Below, in pieces: positions 31,560 to 41,429 of a DNA stretch of 64,000 nucleotides. The position numbers and the translations under genes are program-made. Within the stretch, counting starts at the first letter, position 1. Each line of letters begins with the position of its first letter. This DNA comes from Shewanella algidipiscicola. GTDB taxonomy: Bacteria > Pseudomonadota > Gammaproteobacteria > Enterobacterales > Shewanellaceae. Below the pieces are notes generated by a model, which saw only the letters and a list, made by a program, of their open reading frames with translations, did not search any database and was not told the origin of the DNA. Location: contig NZ_QPQT01000006.1 in the NCBI RefSeq assembly GCF_003605125.1, positions 186,001 to 250,000 on the forward strand. Direction: 5' to 3'.

Positions 31560-31688
31560 TTATCTACGCTCGAATGATATAGCACATCGCCTATATGCAT
31601 CTAGCCATCGCTGTTTCGCGAGCGCCGTCTCAACTTGATGACGCTGGTTAATCGGGGCGACTTGAATCACCCCAAGTAAAAACACCAT
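31560..31688 (-). CDS. Possible 42-residue small protein between def and the DTW gene
   Basis: The ORF begins with ATG 13 bases after the def stop and ends 4 bases before the DTW start. GAGAG at about 7 bases before the ATG could bind the ribosome. The product starts MVFLLGVIQVAPINQRHQVE and ends in an Arg-rich YRRCAISFERR. It fills the gap between the two genes with operon-like spacing, which is the only support; no homologue is recognised and it may not be translated. Confidence 0.35.
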   Translation of the reverse strand: MVFLLGVIQVAPINQRHQVETALAKQRWLDAYRRCAISFERR

Positions 31689-31701
31689 GAAAGACTCTCG
31701 A

Positions 31702-32193
31702 TTAGCGATATTTACTGGCTTTCTTTAAGGCGATTTTCTGTTTGAGTGTTGATAGGTGCTCAATGAAAACTTTGCCGTCGAGATGATCCATCTCATGCTG
31801 TAATACGATAGCCAGAAAGTCATCGGTTTCTATTTCAATGCGCTGGCCTTGACGGTCAAGCGCCTTGACCTTGACCTTTTCATAGCGGGTGACCTTAGCG
31901 CGGTAACCCGGTACCGATAAGCAACCCTCTTCGCCGATAAACTCACCATCTCGCTCAATAAATTCAGGGTTAATGAGTACTAATGGCTCATCTCTATTAT
32001 CAGACAAATCGATAACAATGATGGCATGTAAGCTACCGACTTGAGTCGCTGCTAAGCCAATACCGTCGTCGGTGTGATACATAGTCTCGAGGAGATCATC
32101 GATAAAAGATTGCACTGCGGCGATATCTTCAACGGGCTGCGCCTTACGCTTTAAACGTTCATCAGGAATGGTCAGGATATCCAATACTGGCAT
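31702..32193 (-). CDS. def: Peptide deformylase
   Basis: Metalloprotease that removes the formyl group from new proteins. All three motifs are present: GIGLAATQVG (motif 1), EEGCLSVPG (motif 2, with the metal-ligand Cys) and QHEMDHLDGK (motif 3, HExxH). At 163 residues it has normal length. It is not next to fmt, as the main def usually is, so it may be a second deformylase; the catalytic residues are all intact. Confidence 0.95.
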   Translation of the reverse strand: MPVLDILTIPDERLKRKAQPVEDIAAVQSFIDDLLETMYHTDDGIGLAATQVGSLHAIIVIDLSDNRDEPLVLINPEFIERDGEFIGEEGCLSVPGYRAKVTRYEKVKVKALDRQGQRIEIETDDFLAIVLQHEMDHLDGKVFIEHLSTLKQKIALKKASKYR

Positions 32194-32445
32194 AGTGTTA
32201 GTTTAGTCATGAAAATTTGGCGCCATTATGACCTAAATGACGCTAAAGGCAACGTTCGTAGCCGTTTATTTACTTAATGTGCTTGCGCCTTAAACGAAAA
32301 CGCGATGGCGTCGATATTGAATTATTACGTGCTAAACACTAGGCTATACGTAGCTTGTAAACGATATCAACTCATTGACGATATAGTGTCACCTTAATGA
32401 GGATTATCGAGCTCCAAACTATTAATCAGCTTATAGGAACTCAAC

Positions 32446-32796
32446 TTGATCAGTGCATCCTTGTCACCCATGGCGCGCATTTGGCATATTGTCGGCTTAA
32501 TTCCTGAAGGTAAGGTAAGTTCATATGGTAAAGTGGCTGACTTAGCCGGATTACCTGGCAGAGCTCGGTATGTCTCTCAAGCACTTAAATTAGCTCCTAC
32601 TGAGCTTAATCTGCCTTGGCATAGAGTGATCAATAGCCAAGGAAAAATCGCGTTTGCTGAGCACACGCCTGCTTTTATAGAGCAGATGCAACGATTAAGA
32701 AGTGAACAGGTGATAGTGAACCGTGGCAGGGTTGCATTGTCAAATTATCAATGGCGGCCCGATCTTGCAACATTAGTGCTGGAATTACCATTTTAA
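32446..32796 (+). CDS. Alkyltransferase-like protein (ATL/YbaZ type)
   Basis: A 116-residue member of the O6-alkylguanine-DNA alkyltransferase DNA-binding domain family: IWHIVGLIPEGKVSSYGKVADLAGLPGRARYVSQAL (helix-turn-helix and Arg finger) and LPWHRVINSQGKI. The acceptor motif PCHR of true methyltransferases is PWHR here, so it cannot accept the alkyl group; ATL proteins bind O6-alkylguanine and hand it to nucleotide excision repair. The start is a TTG with AGGA upstream; an in-frame ATG (32470) lacks a ribosome site. uvrC in the same window is a functional partner of the pathway. Confidence 0.88.
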   Translation: MISASLSPMARIWHIVGLIPEGKVSSYGKVADLAGLPGRARYVSQALKLAPTELNLPWHRVINSQGKIAFAEHTPAFIEQMQRLRSEQVIVNRGRVALSNYQWRPDLATLVLELPF

Positions 32797-32831
32797 TCGC
32801 CGCCTTTATCCCGGAGAGACTCTTGTTGATC

Positions 32832-33572
32832 ATGAAGCCTATTATTATATTCAGTTTGCTTGCCTTCAGTATGATTGCTTCAGCGGCACAACACCCGCTT
32901 ACTCCGCACAGTGCCGAGTATCAGGTTAATTATGGCAGTATCGAGCTCGGGAAAGCCCGCTACCAACTGCCGCCGCCACACAATAACCTATATCAATACC
33001 GTTTCGACAGTGATGTCAGTCTGCTCATGTTGACTGATAAACGAGTAGTGCAAAGTACCTTTACCTTAGACGGTGAACGATTAGTCCCCATGCGCTATAC
33101 CCATGAGCGCAGCGGCACCGGTCCGCATTATCAAGAGCAATCGGCTTATGCTACCGATCAGAACATCGTTCATAGCCGTTACAAAGAGGAGCGCACAAAA
33201 TTTCCCTATAATGGCAATCTATTTGACCCGCTCATGGTGCAGTTACAATTTCGGCTCGACATGATGGCGGGATTAACCAATTTACATTACGCCATGCTCA
33301 AAAGCGGTGAAATTGATGAATATGATTTTAAGGTAATAGGCAAGGAGCGAATGCTCATCGAAAGTGGTCAGTATGATACGGTAAAAATTGAAGTGGTGAG
33401 AGACAATAGTAAACGCCAAACCTTTTTTTGGATGGCACCTGACTTAGGTTATTTACCAGTTCGACTGACCCACTTTGAAAAAGGCAGTAAGCAATTAGAT
33501 ATCACACTACTCAGCTATCAATTTTCTCACCAGCCTGCTGAGGTGATCAATCAACAGGCGGCTAATCCGTGA
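32832..33572 (+). CDS. DUF3108-family exported protein
   Basis: A 246-residue protein with a signal peptide (MKPIIIFSLLAFSMIASA-AQ). The body fits DUF3108: HSAEYQVNYGSIELGKARYQL, FDSDVSLLMLTDKRVVQSTF and the C-terminal YDTVKIEVVRDNSKRQTFFWMAPDLGYLPVRLTHFEKG. It is thought to be periplasmic and beta-rich; function is unknown. The start is uncertain between this ATG and TTG codons 6-9 bases upstream, which sit better relative to GGAGAG. It follows the ATL gene by about 35 bases. Confidence 0.82.
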   Translation: MKPIIIFSLLAFSMIASAAQHPLTPHSAEYQVNYGSIELGKARYQLPPPHNNLYQYRFDSDVSLLMLTDKRVVQSTFTLDGERLVPMRYTHERSGTGPHYQEQSAYATDQNIVHSRYKEERTKFPYNGNLFDPLMVQLQFRLDMMAGLTNLHYAMLKSGEIDEYDFKVIGKERMLIESGQYDTVKIEVVRDNSKRQTFFWMAPDLGYLPVRLTHFEKGSKQLDITLLSYQFSHQPAEVINQQAANP

Positions 33573-33576
33573 TCCG

Positions 33577-33610
33577 TTCAGCTGTTAATGGCAAACCTTT
33601 AACAGCTGAA
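33577..33610. repeat. 12-bp perfect inverted repeat after the DUF3108 gene
   Basis: TTCAGCTGTTAA (33577-33588) and TTAACAGCTGAA (33599-33610) are exact reverse complements with a 10-base loop. It begins 4 bases after the stop and has no T tract, so it may be a stabilising hairpin or a weak terminator. Confidence 0.6.
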
Positions 33611-33700
33611 ACTAAACAGAGTCTTAATGGCCTAGACTTTGCGATAATTTAATGCTCACATCTTGACGCTCCGATCCGCTCCGATCTTAGTATTTAAATC

Positions 33701-34492
33701 TTAGTTATCAATATCACTTCCAAGAACGATTTCACCACGGCAAAATACTTGCCAATCACCCGGTTGCAAAATCTGCCAACGTTCATTATCAGTTAATGGC
33801 CGCGTTGCTATCACGGTGACGATATCATTGGCTGTGGTTTCCTGATTGAAATCAATTACCACATCGGTATCAATTAACTTAGCCTTGCCAAATGGTGCAC
33901 GGCGGGTGATATGACATAAGTTATTGGTACAATAAATCATCAAGTATTCACCATCACTAAGGAGCATATTAAACACCCCAAGCTGGCGAATTTCATCGGC
34001 TAACGTCGCGACATAACGATATACATCGAGTCGATTCTTTGGTGGTGTATCACCAAAACGTTCGACGATTTTTTCTAAGATCCAGCAAAAAGCCAACTCA
34101 CTGTCGGTGTCTCCCACCGGCTGATGCCGGGCCACGTTGAACTTAGCGTGATAATCACTTAACTGACCGTTATGGGCGTATGTCCAGTATCGTCCCCAAA
34201 GCTCACGCGTAAATGGATGAGTATTTTCTAACGCTACACAACCACGATTGGCTTGTCTTATATGGCTTATCACCACTTCACTCTTAATCGGGTAAGACTT
34301 GATTAATTTAGCCACGAGAGACTGGCTGCTAGGTTGAGCATCTTTAAAAGTGCGACTGCCTTTGCCCTCATAAAAGGTTATTCCCCAACCATCAACATGC
34401 GGGCCGGTTACCCCACCACGTTCGGCTAAGCCAGTAAAACTAAAAACAATATCGGTTGGCACGTTAGCACTCATGGCCAGTAGCTCACACAT
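33701..34492 (-). CDS. Class II glutamine amidotransferase, YafJ-like
   Basis: A 263-residue Ntn-hydrolase of the YafJ/Gn-AT-II family. Removal of Met1 would expose Cys2 (MCELLAMSANVPTD) as nucleophile. Other motifs are HVDGWGITFY, ISHIRQANRGCVALENTHPF, WTYAHNGQLSDY and DSELAFCWIL, matching the glutaminase site. The acceptor for the released ammonia is unknown. It diverges from fadE across a 242-base region. Confidence 0.9.
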   Translation of the reverse strand: MCELLAMSANVPTDIVFSFTGLAERGGVTGPHVDGWGITFYEGKGSRTFKDAQPSSQSLVAKLIKSYPIKSEVVISHIRQANRGCVALENTHPFTRELWGRYWTYAHNGQLSDYHAKFNVARHQPVGDTDSELAFCWILEKIVERFGDTPPKNRLDVYRYVATLADEIRQLGVFNMLLSDGEYLMIYCTNNLCHITRRAPFGKAKLIDTDVVIDFNQETTANDIVTVIATRPLTDNERWQILQPGDWQVFCRGEIVLGSDIDN

Positions 34493-34579
34493 AAAAAAGC
34501 ACCTTCACTCTCAAATCGGTCATTAAAATCATTCTAACTAGTTGACCCAGTTTGTGGAATCCTAGTGTCAATAAAAAAA

Positions 34580-34598
34580 TTTAAACAATTGTTTGAAA
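34580..34598 (+). promoter_or_regulatory. PsrA-like operator upstream of fadE
   Basis: TTTAAACAATTGTTTGAAA is a near-perfect palindrome with the AAAC-N4-GTTT core of PsrA boxes. In Shewanella PsrA represses fatty-acid degradation genes, and fadE lies about 140 bases downstream. Assignment is by motif and context. Confidence 0.65.
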
Positions 34599-34640
34599 AT
34601 TGCTTGTATAAATGTCACGAGAGGGTTAGATTTTATGCGA

Positions 34641-34657
34641 CACAGGTCTGACCACAA
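34641..34657 (+). promoter_or_regulatory. FadR-like operator upstream of fadE
   Basis: CACAGGTCTGACCACAA contains the perfect core GGTCTGACCA of the FadR consensus (AACTGGTCNGACCAGTT). It lies about 80 bases before the fadE start, so fadE is probably under both FadR and PsrA. Confidence 0.65.
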
Positions 34658-34734
34658 TCTATAATTGTGATAACCGTCATATAAAAAGAGCTGACATTAG
34701 TGCAGTTAACAGTCGCAATTGAAGGAGAATAACA

Positions 34735-37182
34735 GTGACAACCTTACTTTGGATTTTAGTGATGCTCTTTACGTTAGGCGCATTAGCCTACCTAAGAGTT
34801 TCTCTGCTCACCTCAAGCATCATTGCCGCCATTGTCATGGCAGTCGGTACCGCTACAGATGCCATCGCCATGCTGTCTTGGCTCGTCTTCTTTGCGATTG
34901 TGCTTCCGCTTAATATCGCTGCTTTTAGAAAAAGCGTCATCACCCGCCCCCTGCTTAAGATGTACAAAGGCATCATGCCTGAAATGTCTTCAACAGAAAA
35001 AGAAGCCATCGAAGCAGGTACAACTTGGTGGGAAGCGGATCTTTTTGCCGGTAAACCCAACTGGAAAAAATTACACAACTATCCGGTTGCTCGCCTAACC
35101 GCTGAAGAACAAGCCTTTCTTGATGGCCCAGTTGAAGAAGTCTGTAAGATGCTCAACCAACATCAAGTGTCTCATCAACTCGCAGACCTTCCCCCTGAGA
35201 TCTGGCAATACTTAAAAGATCACGGTTTTTTTGCCATGATCATCAAGAAAAAGTACGGCGGACTCGAATATTCAGCCTATGCGCAATCACGCGTATTACA
35301 AAAGCTGGCTGGCGTATCCAGCGAACTGGCTTCCACTGTTGGTGTGCCTAACTCATTAGGCCCTGGTGAATTATTACAACACTATGGTACTGCCGAGCAG
35401 CAAAACCACTATTTGCCTCGTCTGGCAAAGGGATTAGAAGTCCCCTGTTTTGCATTAACCAGCCCTGAAGCTGGCAGTGATGCTGGTGCAATTCCTGACT
35501 TTGGTGTGGTCTGTAAAGGGCAATGGCAAGGTGAAGAAGTGCTAGGTATGAAACTGACCTGGAACAAGCGTTATATTACCCTAGCTCCAGTTGCGACCGT
35601 TTTAGGCCTTGCCTTTAAGCTGCAAGATCCCGATAAATTACTCGGCGATAAAGAACATTTAGGTATCACCTGCGCCCTTATCCCTACAGATGTGCCTGGA
35701 GTTGAAACGGGTCGTCGCCATTTCCCACTTAACTGTATGTTCCAAAATGGTCCAACCCGAGGCAACGAAGTGTTCGTTCCCTTAAGCTTTATTATCGGCG
35801 GGCCAGAAATGGCAGGTCAAGGCTGGCGCATGCTGGTTGAATGTTTGTCTGTAGGCCGCGGCATTACCTTGCCGTCAAACTCTGCCGGTGGCGTAAAAAC
35901 CGCCGCTGTGGCGACAGGAGCTTATGCGCGTATTCGCCGTCAATTTAAGTTACCGATTGGTAAGCTTGAAGGGATTGAAGAGCCAATGGCACGCATCGGC
36001 GGCAATGCCTATTTAATGGATGCGGTAACAACCTTAACCACAACCGCTATTGATTTAGGCGAAAAACCTTCGGTAATTTCTGCCATCGTTAAGTACCACT
36101 TGACTGACAGAATGCAAAAATGCGTTATCGATGCCATGGACATCCACGGCGGTAAAGGCGTGTGTTTAGGTGAAGGTAACTACCTAGGTCGCGGCTATCA
36201 AGCGGCACCTATCGCCATTACGGTTGAAGGGGCAAATATCTTAACCCGCTCGATGATCATCTACGGTCAAGGAGCTATTCGTTGCCATCCTTATGTATTG
36301 GCTGAAATGGAATCAGCATTTGATCCTGATGCAAACAAAGCACTAAACGATTTTGATTCGGCGTTATTTGGCCATATCGGCTTTACGATTAGTAACTTGG
36401 TGCGCAGCTTCTGGTTAGGTTTAACCTCAAGCCGATTCTCAAACAGTCCCTATAACGATAAAACCAAGCGTTACTACCAACAGATGAACCGCTTTAGCGC
36501 TAACTTGGCTTTATTGTCTGACTTAGCGATGGCGACATTGGGTGGGGGGCTTAAGCGTAAAGAGCGTATCTCTGCTCGCCTAGGGGATTTGTTGAGCCAG
36601 CTTTATTTAGCGTCAGCAACACTGAAACGCTATCAAGATGAAGGCCGCCAGAGCGAAGATTTAGTCTTAGTGCAATGGGCCGTTGAAGATTCATTGTACA
36701 AACTACAAGACTCGCTTGACGATCTATTAGACAACTTCCCTATGGGTTTAGGTCGCATATTACGCGTCATTATCTTCCCATTTGGTCGTCCACTTAAGCG
36801 TCCAAGTGATGTACTGGACCATAAAGTAGCTAAGATCATGCAAACACCTTGTGCCAGTCGTGATCGTTTAGGTAAAGGTCAATTTTGGACACCATCTGAG
36901 TTCAATGCTGTAGGCATTCAAGAGCAGACCTTTAAAGATATTCTAGCTTGTGAGCCGCTACACGATAAAATTTGTAAGGCATCGGGTAAGCGTCATCCTT
37001 TCATGTGGTTAGATAAGCTAGCCGCCGAAGGAAAAGCCTTAGGTATTCTCAGTGACGATGAGGTTGCTTTACTTGAACGCGCTGAAATTGGCCGGATGAA
37101 ATCAATCAATGTCGATGATTTTGATCCTGCCGAGTTAAAAGCCCAGGTTGTCGCGTCAGCAGCCCAACATCAAGCCGCATAA
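34735..37182 (+). CDS. fadE: Acyl-CoA dehydrogenase FadE
   Basis: First enzyme of fatty-acid beta-oxidation, oxidising acyl-CoA to enoyl-CoA with FAD. At 815 residues it is almost identical in length to the unusual long E. coli FadE. Two N-terminal membrane helices (about 3-60) precede the dehydrogenase fold: [19 protein letters not shown] (FAD/substrate contact), [36 protein letters not shown] and a long C-terminal DUF1974-type domain. The start is GTG with GGAG in front. Upstream PsrA and FadR sites and a downstream terminator mark it as a separate unit. Confidence 0.97.
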   Translation: MTTLLWILVMLFTLGALAYLRVSLLTSSIIAAIVMAVGTATDAIAMLSWLVFFAIVLPLNIAAFRKSVITRPLLKMYKGIMPEMSSTEKEAIEAGTTWWEADLFAGKPNWKKLHNYPVARLTAEEQAFLDGPVEEVCKMLNQHQVSHQLADLPPEIWQYLKDHGFFAMIIKKKYGGLEYSAYAQSRVLQKLAGVSSELASTVGVPNSLGPGELLQHYGTAEQQNHYLPRLAKGLEVPCFALTSPEAGSDAGAIPDFGVVCKGQWQGEEVLGMKLTWNKRYITLAPVATVLGLAFKLQDPDKLLGDKEHLGITCALIPTDVPGVETGRRHFPLNCMFQNGPTRGNEVFVPLSFIIGGPEMAGQGWRMLVECLSVGRGITLPSNSAGGVKTAAVATGAYARIRRQFKLPIGKLEGIEEPMARIGGNAYLMDAVTTLTTTAIDLGEKPSVISAIVKYHLTDRMQKCVIDAMDIHGGKGVCLGEGNYLGRGYQAAPIAITVEGANILTRSMIIYGQGAIRCHPYVLAEMESAFDPDANKALNDFDSALFGHIGFTISNLVRSFWLGLTSSRFSNSPYNDKTKRYYQQMNRFSANLALLSDLAMATLGGGLKRKERISARLGDLLSQLYLASATLKRYQDEGRQSEDLVLVQWAVEDSLYKLQDSLDDLLDNFPMGLGRILRVIIFPFGRPLKRPSDVLDHKVAKIMQTPCASRDRLGKGQFWTPSEFNAVGIQEQTFKDILACEPLHDKICKASGKRHPFMWLDKLAAEGKALGILSDDEVALLERAEIGRMKSINVDDFDPAELKAQVVASAAQHQAA

Positions 37183-37205
37183 ATCGCTCTAGAAACGATT
37201 AACAG

Positions 37206-37238
37206 CAAAAAGCCCAAACGTGAGTTTGGGCTTTTTTG
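37206..37238 (+). terminator. Terminator after fadE
   Basis: AAAAAGCCCAAAC-GTGA-GTTTGGGCTTTTTT, a GC-rich stem with T tract, begins about 25 bases after the stop. Confidence 0.92.
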
Positions 37239-37402
37239 TTATTTATGTTTCACCCTAATTAAGTTGTTTGTTTGGCAACATAATTTATGCTAGTGCGACA
37301 AAGAAATCACATTGTAGGCATCTTAAGCATTTGAGTTATAAAAGATTGATTATTTGATGGCTAAGCGCCCAAATGGTTAAAGACTTAGGCTAAGCTTATC
37401 AC

Positions 37403-38113
37403 TTACAACCTCAGCATCTCTTTGACAAACGGGATAGTCAATTTACGTTGATGAACTAACGACGCTTTATCTAATCTATCAAGCACATCAAATAAGGTAC
37501 GTAAATCACGAGCTAGGCGGTTCAGTAAGAAACGACCGACATCTTCAGGCAACTGTAAACCACGCATCGCCGCTCGGCGTTGTAATGCCGCTAGCTTTTC
37601 ATCATCAGCCATTGGCTGAACTTGGTAAGTCAAGCCCCACTGCATTCTAGAGATTAAATCGGGTAACACAAAGCCGCTATCGACGGCAGAGGCACTGGCA
37701 CTGACCACCAATTTGCAATTTTTCTGCTCGGCTACACGGTTATACAGATCAAATAGACTCTCTTCCCATAAAGGGTGGCCGGCTATTGCATCAATATCGT
37801 CAATACAGACAAGGTCAACCTGCTCTAATCCTTCTAACAATTCGGTTGAGATACTGGCATGGATCCCCAATGGCAAATAGAAACTGTTGCGATTAAGTTC
37901 ATTAGCACGGGCACAAGTCGCATGCATCAAATGGGTACGACCCGATTTTACCGGCCCCCATAGATAAACGGCCTTCTCCGCACTTCCATCAGCACAGTCT
38001 TGTAAACTTTGAATTAATTGATCGTTTCCGGCCGCAGGATAATAACTGTTAAACGTTTCATCATCAGGCAAATAAACGGGTAACGACAACTGTAATGGGG
38101 AATGGGATGCCAC
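37403..38113 (-). CDS. hda: DnaA regulatory inactivator Hda
   Basis: AAA+ protein that, with the DNA clamp, stimulates ATP hydrolysis on DnaA after replication starts. At 236 residues it has the N-terminal clamp-binding motif QLSLPVYLPDDETF, a Walker-A-like LWGPVKSGRTHLMHA, Walker B LVCIDDIDAI, and an Arg-finger region (LISRMQWGL). Its neighbour uraA also adjoins hda in E. coli, but here a DUF2066 gene lies between. Confidence 0.96.
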   Translation of the reverse strand: MASHSPLQLSLPVYLPDDETFNSYYPAAGNDQLIQSLQDCADGSAEKAVYLWGPVKSGRTHLMHATCARANELNRNSFYLPLGIHASISTELLEGLEQVDLVCIDDIDAIAGHPLWEESLFDLYNRVAEQKNCKLVVSASASAVDSGFVLPDLISRMQWGLTYQVQPMADDEKLAALQRRAAMRGLQLPEDVGRFLLNRLARDLRTLFDVLDRLDKASLVHQRKLTIPFVKEMLRL

Positions 38114-38180
38114 TAATTAAATCTCGATATCATTTGTTTGGTAAAAGAAAGGTTCCAAACATAATGGAACCCAGCTTACA

Positions 38181-39281
38181 TTAATGACCAAGCCAAATAT
38201 AGTTAATGGTCTCACTCTGTGATGGTGCTAACGGATCAGCACCGCCTACTGGCATAGGCGTTAACACAGACTGCGGTTTAATTCTTGATTCTAAACTGAG
38301 TAGACGGATAAGATCTTCTTTAGTACCAAATAGCGCTAAAGTAAACTGGGCTGCCCCGCCTTGTAAACGTGTTAACGAAACCTGTTTTACCGCACTGAGT
38401 TGAGTAAGATAGTTTTCAATATCAACCAGCTGTTTACGTTCAGTAATATCGATAAAAGTAAGTTGAGTACTGAGTGCTGCACCGCTGTCGGCAACCGCGT
38501 ACTGGCTCACATAGTATTCGCTTATCGTTAAAAAAATCTGATTAAGAGCACTATCAATATCGGCAACCACTCCGGCGTCTTGTACCAATGGATTAAACAA
38601 AACACCGCTTTGAGTGCTTGGATACAATACCATCGAGTAATGAAATTGATTGTCTGCGGTAGGTTCAATCGAACTCATTATAAAATAATCAGTATTATAA
38701 CGAGCAGATGCGTTAGCGATTGCATCGACAAATAAGCCTCGCACATCGCTGATGCTGACATTCATCGCATCATCAAGATCCATCATTGGCAACAAAACCG
38801 GCAGTCCACGAGCCTGAGCTAACTCATCGATATACGCTCGATTCTCTGACGTTGATGAGTCATTCAAAATGGCGCGTTGACCATCTTGCTGCAAGCTTAA
38901 CCAGATGAGAGTGAGTGGACGCTGGCTTCCCCATACAGGCAACTGAGCATCACGAAGTAATTGGATTATTTTCTGATGATCGAAAGTCGCACGTAAATAT
39001 TGCTGACCGTCGGTTTCTTGATACCCAAACTGACGAATAAGTGCGGTAGGATTGTTAAGTGCAGCAACAATACTCGGCGCTGATAAGGCACTTTTATTGC
39101 CGGTATTTTTAAGGATCACATTGTGTAATGCTTGTGCTAGGGCGTTATTTTTCGTTTTCGTGGTACGGTCTGCTACCTTGACAATACTCATATCAAGTTC
39201 AGTCACTTCTGCCGCAACGGCCATATGTGCAACCATCAAGATGATGGTGGTAAACAAACCATAGGTAAGACGCTTAAACAT
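38181..39281 (-). CDS. DUF2066-family exported protein
   Basis: A 366-residue protein with a signal peptide (TYGLFTTIILMVAHMAVA-AEV). The family DUF2066 is recognised from the N-terminal pattern of a 'secretin-like' head (ALAQALHNVILKNTGNKSAL), WLSLQQDGQRAILND and the C-terminal tandem beta segments. It is found in gammaproteobacteria next to hda or purM; its function is unknown. It diverges from uraA and precedes hda by 67 bases, so the two may share a promoter. Confidence 0.8.
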   Translation of the reverse strand: MFKRLTYGLFTTIILMVAHMAVAAEVTELDMSIVKVADRTTKTKNNALAQALHNVILKNTGNKSALSAPSIVAALNNPTALIRQFGYQETDGQQYLRATFDHQKIIQLLRDAQLPVWGSQRPLTLIWLSLQQDGQRAILNDSSTSENRAYIDELAQARGLPVLLPMMDLDDAMNVSISDVRGLFVDAIANASARYNTDYFIMSSIEPTADNQFHYSMVLYPSTQSGVLFNPLVQDAGVVADIDSALNQIFLTISEYYVSQYAVADSGAALSTQLTFIDITERKQLVDIENYLTQLSAVKQVSLTRLQGGAAQFTLALFGTKEDLIRLLSLESRIKPQSVLTPMPVGGADPLAPSQSETINYIWLGH

Positions 39282-39472
39282 CTATATCAATACTTTAACC
39301 AAATACAATGGCTGCAGTGTAACACAGTTTGTGCGGTTCTTGCCTGCATCCCCCCTAACCCGAGGTGATTTTTTATTAATTTTTTTTAACCCAAAGCAAA
39401 ATAATGTGACCGTAACTAATGCAAATGAAATGACTAAACGTTAAAATCGTTCGGTTTACCTAAAAAAAGAGA

Positions 39473-40711
39473 ATGAAAATGAATCGTTTAGCAATTCCAT
39501 TACAAGGCGCCCAGATGTTATTTGTCGCCTTCGGTGCACTGGTATTAATGCCGCTATTAACTGGCCTTGATACTAATGTCGCTTTATTTACAGCAGGCTT
39601 GGGCACCCTGTTGTTTCAACTCGTCACCCGACGACAAATCCCTATCTTCCTCGCTTCCTCTTTCGCTTTTATTGCGCCGATTCTTTATGGCGTACAAACG
39701 TGGGGGATCCCATCGACCATGGGCGGACTCATGGCGGCCGGTTGTGTTTACTTGATTCTGGCAAGTCTTGTCAAAGTACGTGGTGATGGTTTTATCAAGC
39801 GTTTATTGCCGCCAGTGGTCGTTGGGCCGGTCATCATTGTGATTGGCCTAGGATTGGCTCCTGTTGCGGTCAATATGGCTTTAGGTAAAAGCGGCGATGG
39901 TAGCCTAGTTTTGGTTGATGGCAGCGTAGCATTGATGATCTCGTTAGCATCGTTACTGTCTACCATCGCGGTAGCCATATTTGCCAAAGGCGTTGCCAAA
40001 TTAATGCCGATTTTAGCTGGGATCATTGTGGGTTATTCTCTCAGTTTAGCCATGGGTATTGTTGATTTCACCCCAGTACACAACGCCAACTGGTTTGCTA
40101 TCCCAAGCTTCGTTGCCCCCGAGTTTAACTGGCACGCCATCGCCTTTATGATCCCTGTGGCAATCGCCCCCGCGGTTGAACATATCGGAGATATTTTAGC
40201 GATTTCAAACGTTACTGGTAAAGATTACATGAAAAAGCCCGGCCTACATCGCACCTTAAGTGGTGACGGCATTGCCACCATCGCAGCATCTGCACTTGGT
40301 GGTCCACCAAATACGACATATTCAGAAGTCACGGGGGCGGTAACGCTTACCAAAAGTTTTAACCCCCGCATCATGACATGGACTGCCATCACCGCAATCA
40401 CCTTAGCTTTTGTAGGTAAACTGGGAGCACTGATGCAAACGATCCCCATTCCAGTGATGGGCGGTATTATGTGTTTATTATTTGGTTCTATTGCGGCAGT
40501 TGGGCTTAACTCGCTTATCAAAAATCAGGTCGACATGGGCGAGCCGAGAAACCTGTGCATCGTAGGTGTTACTTTGGTCTTTGGTATTGGTGGCATGGCC
40601 TTTGGTATTGGGTCATTTAGCCTAACCGGTATTAGCCTATGTGGTATTGTCGCCATTACCATGAACTTATTACTGCCAGCGACTAAGCCAGAAGCAGCGC
40701 TTACCGAGTAA
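39473..40711 (+). CDS. uraA: Uracil permease (NCS2 family)
   Basis: A proton-driven nucleobase transporter of 412 residues with about 14 membrane segments. NCS2 landmarks are VVGPVIIVIGLGLAPVAV, AIAPAVEHIGDILAISNVTG (substrate-binding Glu) and GGPPNTTYSEVTGAVTLTKSFNP. The UraA assignment over other NCS2 members rests on the sequence and on nearness to hda; substrate specificity is not certain. A terminator follows. Confidence 0.9.
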   Translation: MKMNRLAIPLQGAQMLFVAFGALVLMPLLTGLDTNVALFTAGLGTLLFQLVTRRQIPIFLASSFAFIAPILYGVQTWGIPSTMGGLMAAGCVYLILASLVKVRGDGFIKRLLPPVVVGPVIIVIGLGLAPVAVNMALGKSGDGSLVLVDGSVALMISLASLLSTIAVAIFAKGVAKLMPILAGIIVGYSLSLAMGIVDFTPVHNANWFAIPSFVAPEFNWHAIAFMIPVAIAPAVEHIGDILAISNVTGKDYMKKPGLHRTLSGDGIATIAASALGGPPNTTYSEVTGAVTLTKSFNPRIMTWTAITAITLAFVGKLGALMQTIPIPVMGGIMCLLFGSIAAVGLNSLIKNQVDMGEPRNLCIVGVTLVFGIGGMAFGIGSFSLTGISLCGIVAITMNLLLPATKPEAALTE

Positions 40712-40737
40712 CGCATCTACTAGACTAAAATTAAACA

Positions 40738-40771
40738 TAAAAAAAGCCCTTCAATCGAAGGGCTTTTTTAT
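40738..40771. terminator. Bidirectional terminator between uraA and grxD
   Basis: AAAAAAAGCCCTTC-AATC-GAAGGGCTTTTTTA, with A and T tracts on both sides. Confidence 0.92.
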
Positions 40772-40853
40772 TTAGTAGATGCCTAAGTTAACTATGATTT
40801 ACTTAACGCCATATATCGCGTTTTAGCTAACAGCACTCGAGTAATGAGCAGAC

Positions 40854-41198
40854 TTATGCGTCTTGGGCAGGGTATTTTGCCGCAGTTTCATTAATCAAAG
40901 TTTGCAACTCACCTTTTTGATACATTTCAGTCAAAATATCACAGCCACCGATAAGTTCGCCTTCAACCCATAACTGCGGGAAAGTAGGCCAATTCGCATA
41001 CTTTGGCAGTTCTGCGCGGATATCGGGATGCTGTAAAATATCAACGTACGCAAATTGTGCACCGCAATTAATCATAAGCTGTGCCACCTGAGATGAAAAT
41101 CCACAGCTAGGTAACTTAGGTGAACCTTTCATGTAAACGATGATTGGGTTTTCAGCAATCTGCTGTTTGATTTTTTCTACAGTTTCATTTGTTTGCAT
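40854..41198 (-). CDS. grxD: Monothiol glutaredoxin 4
   Basis: A 114-residue CGFS-type glutaredoxin that binds and transfers [2Fe-2S] clusters with glutathione. The motif is KLPSCGFSSQ; WPTFPQLWVEGELIGGCDI carries the glutathione-binding residues. The start METHQ-type MQTNETVEKIKQQI with AGGAA upstream is preferred over an ATG eight codons earlier. It diverges from sodB, as neighbours grxD and sodB also lie near each other in E. coli. Confidence 0.96.
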   Translation of the reverse strand: MQTNETVEKIKQQIAENPIIVYMKGSPKLPSCGFSSQVAQLMINCGAQFAYVDILQHPDIRAELPKYANWPTFPQLWVEGELIGGCDILTEMYQKGELQTLINETAAKYPAQDA

Positions 41199-41429
41199 CT
41201 TCTTTCCTAAATATTGCAGCAAAGCTACTTAAACAATTTTGCCTATTGTACGTCAGGATGGCTAAGAACAAAAACCTACTTTTACCAAGGTTATTGCATA
41301 GAATAATTTAACGATTGAATTAATCGGTAAAATCAGCCAAACAATGATTCACATCACAATTTTATCAGGTAGAATGGCTAGCTGTGAGCAAACAGAAAAA
41401 AGACAATTGAATGTCAATGGAGAAAAAAC

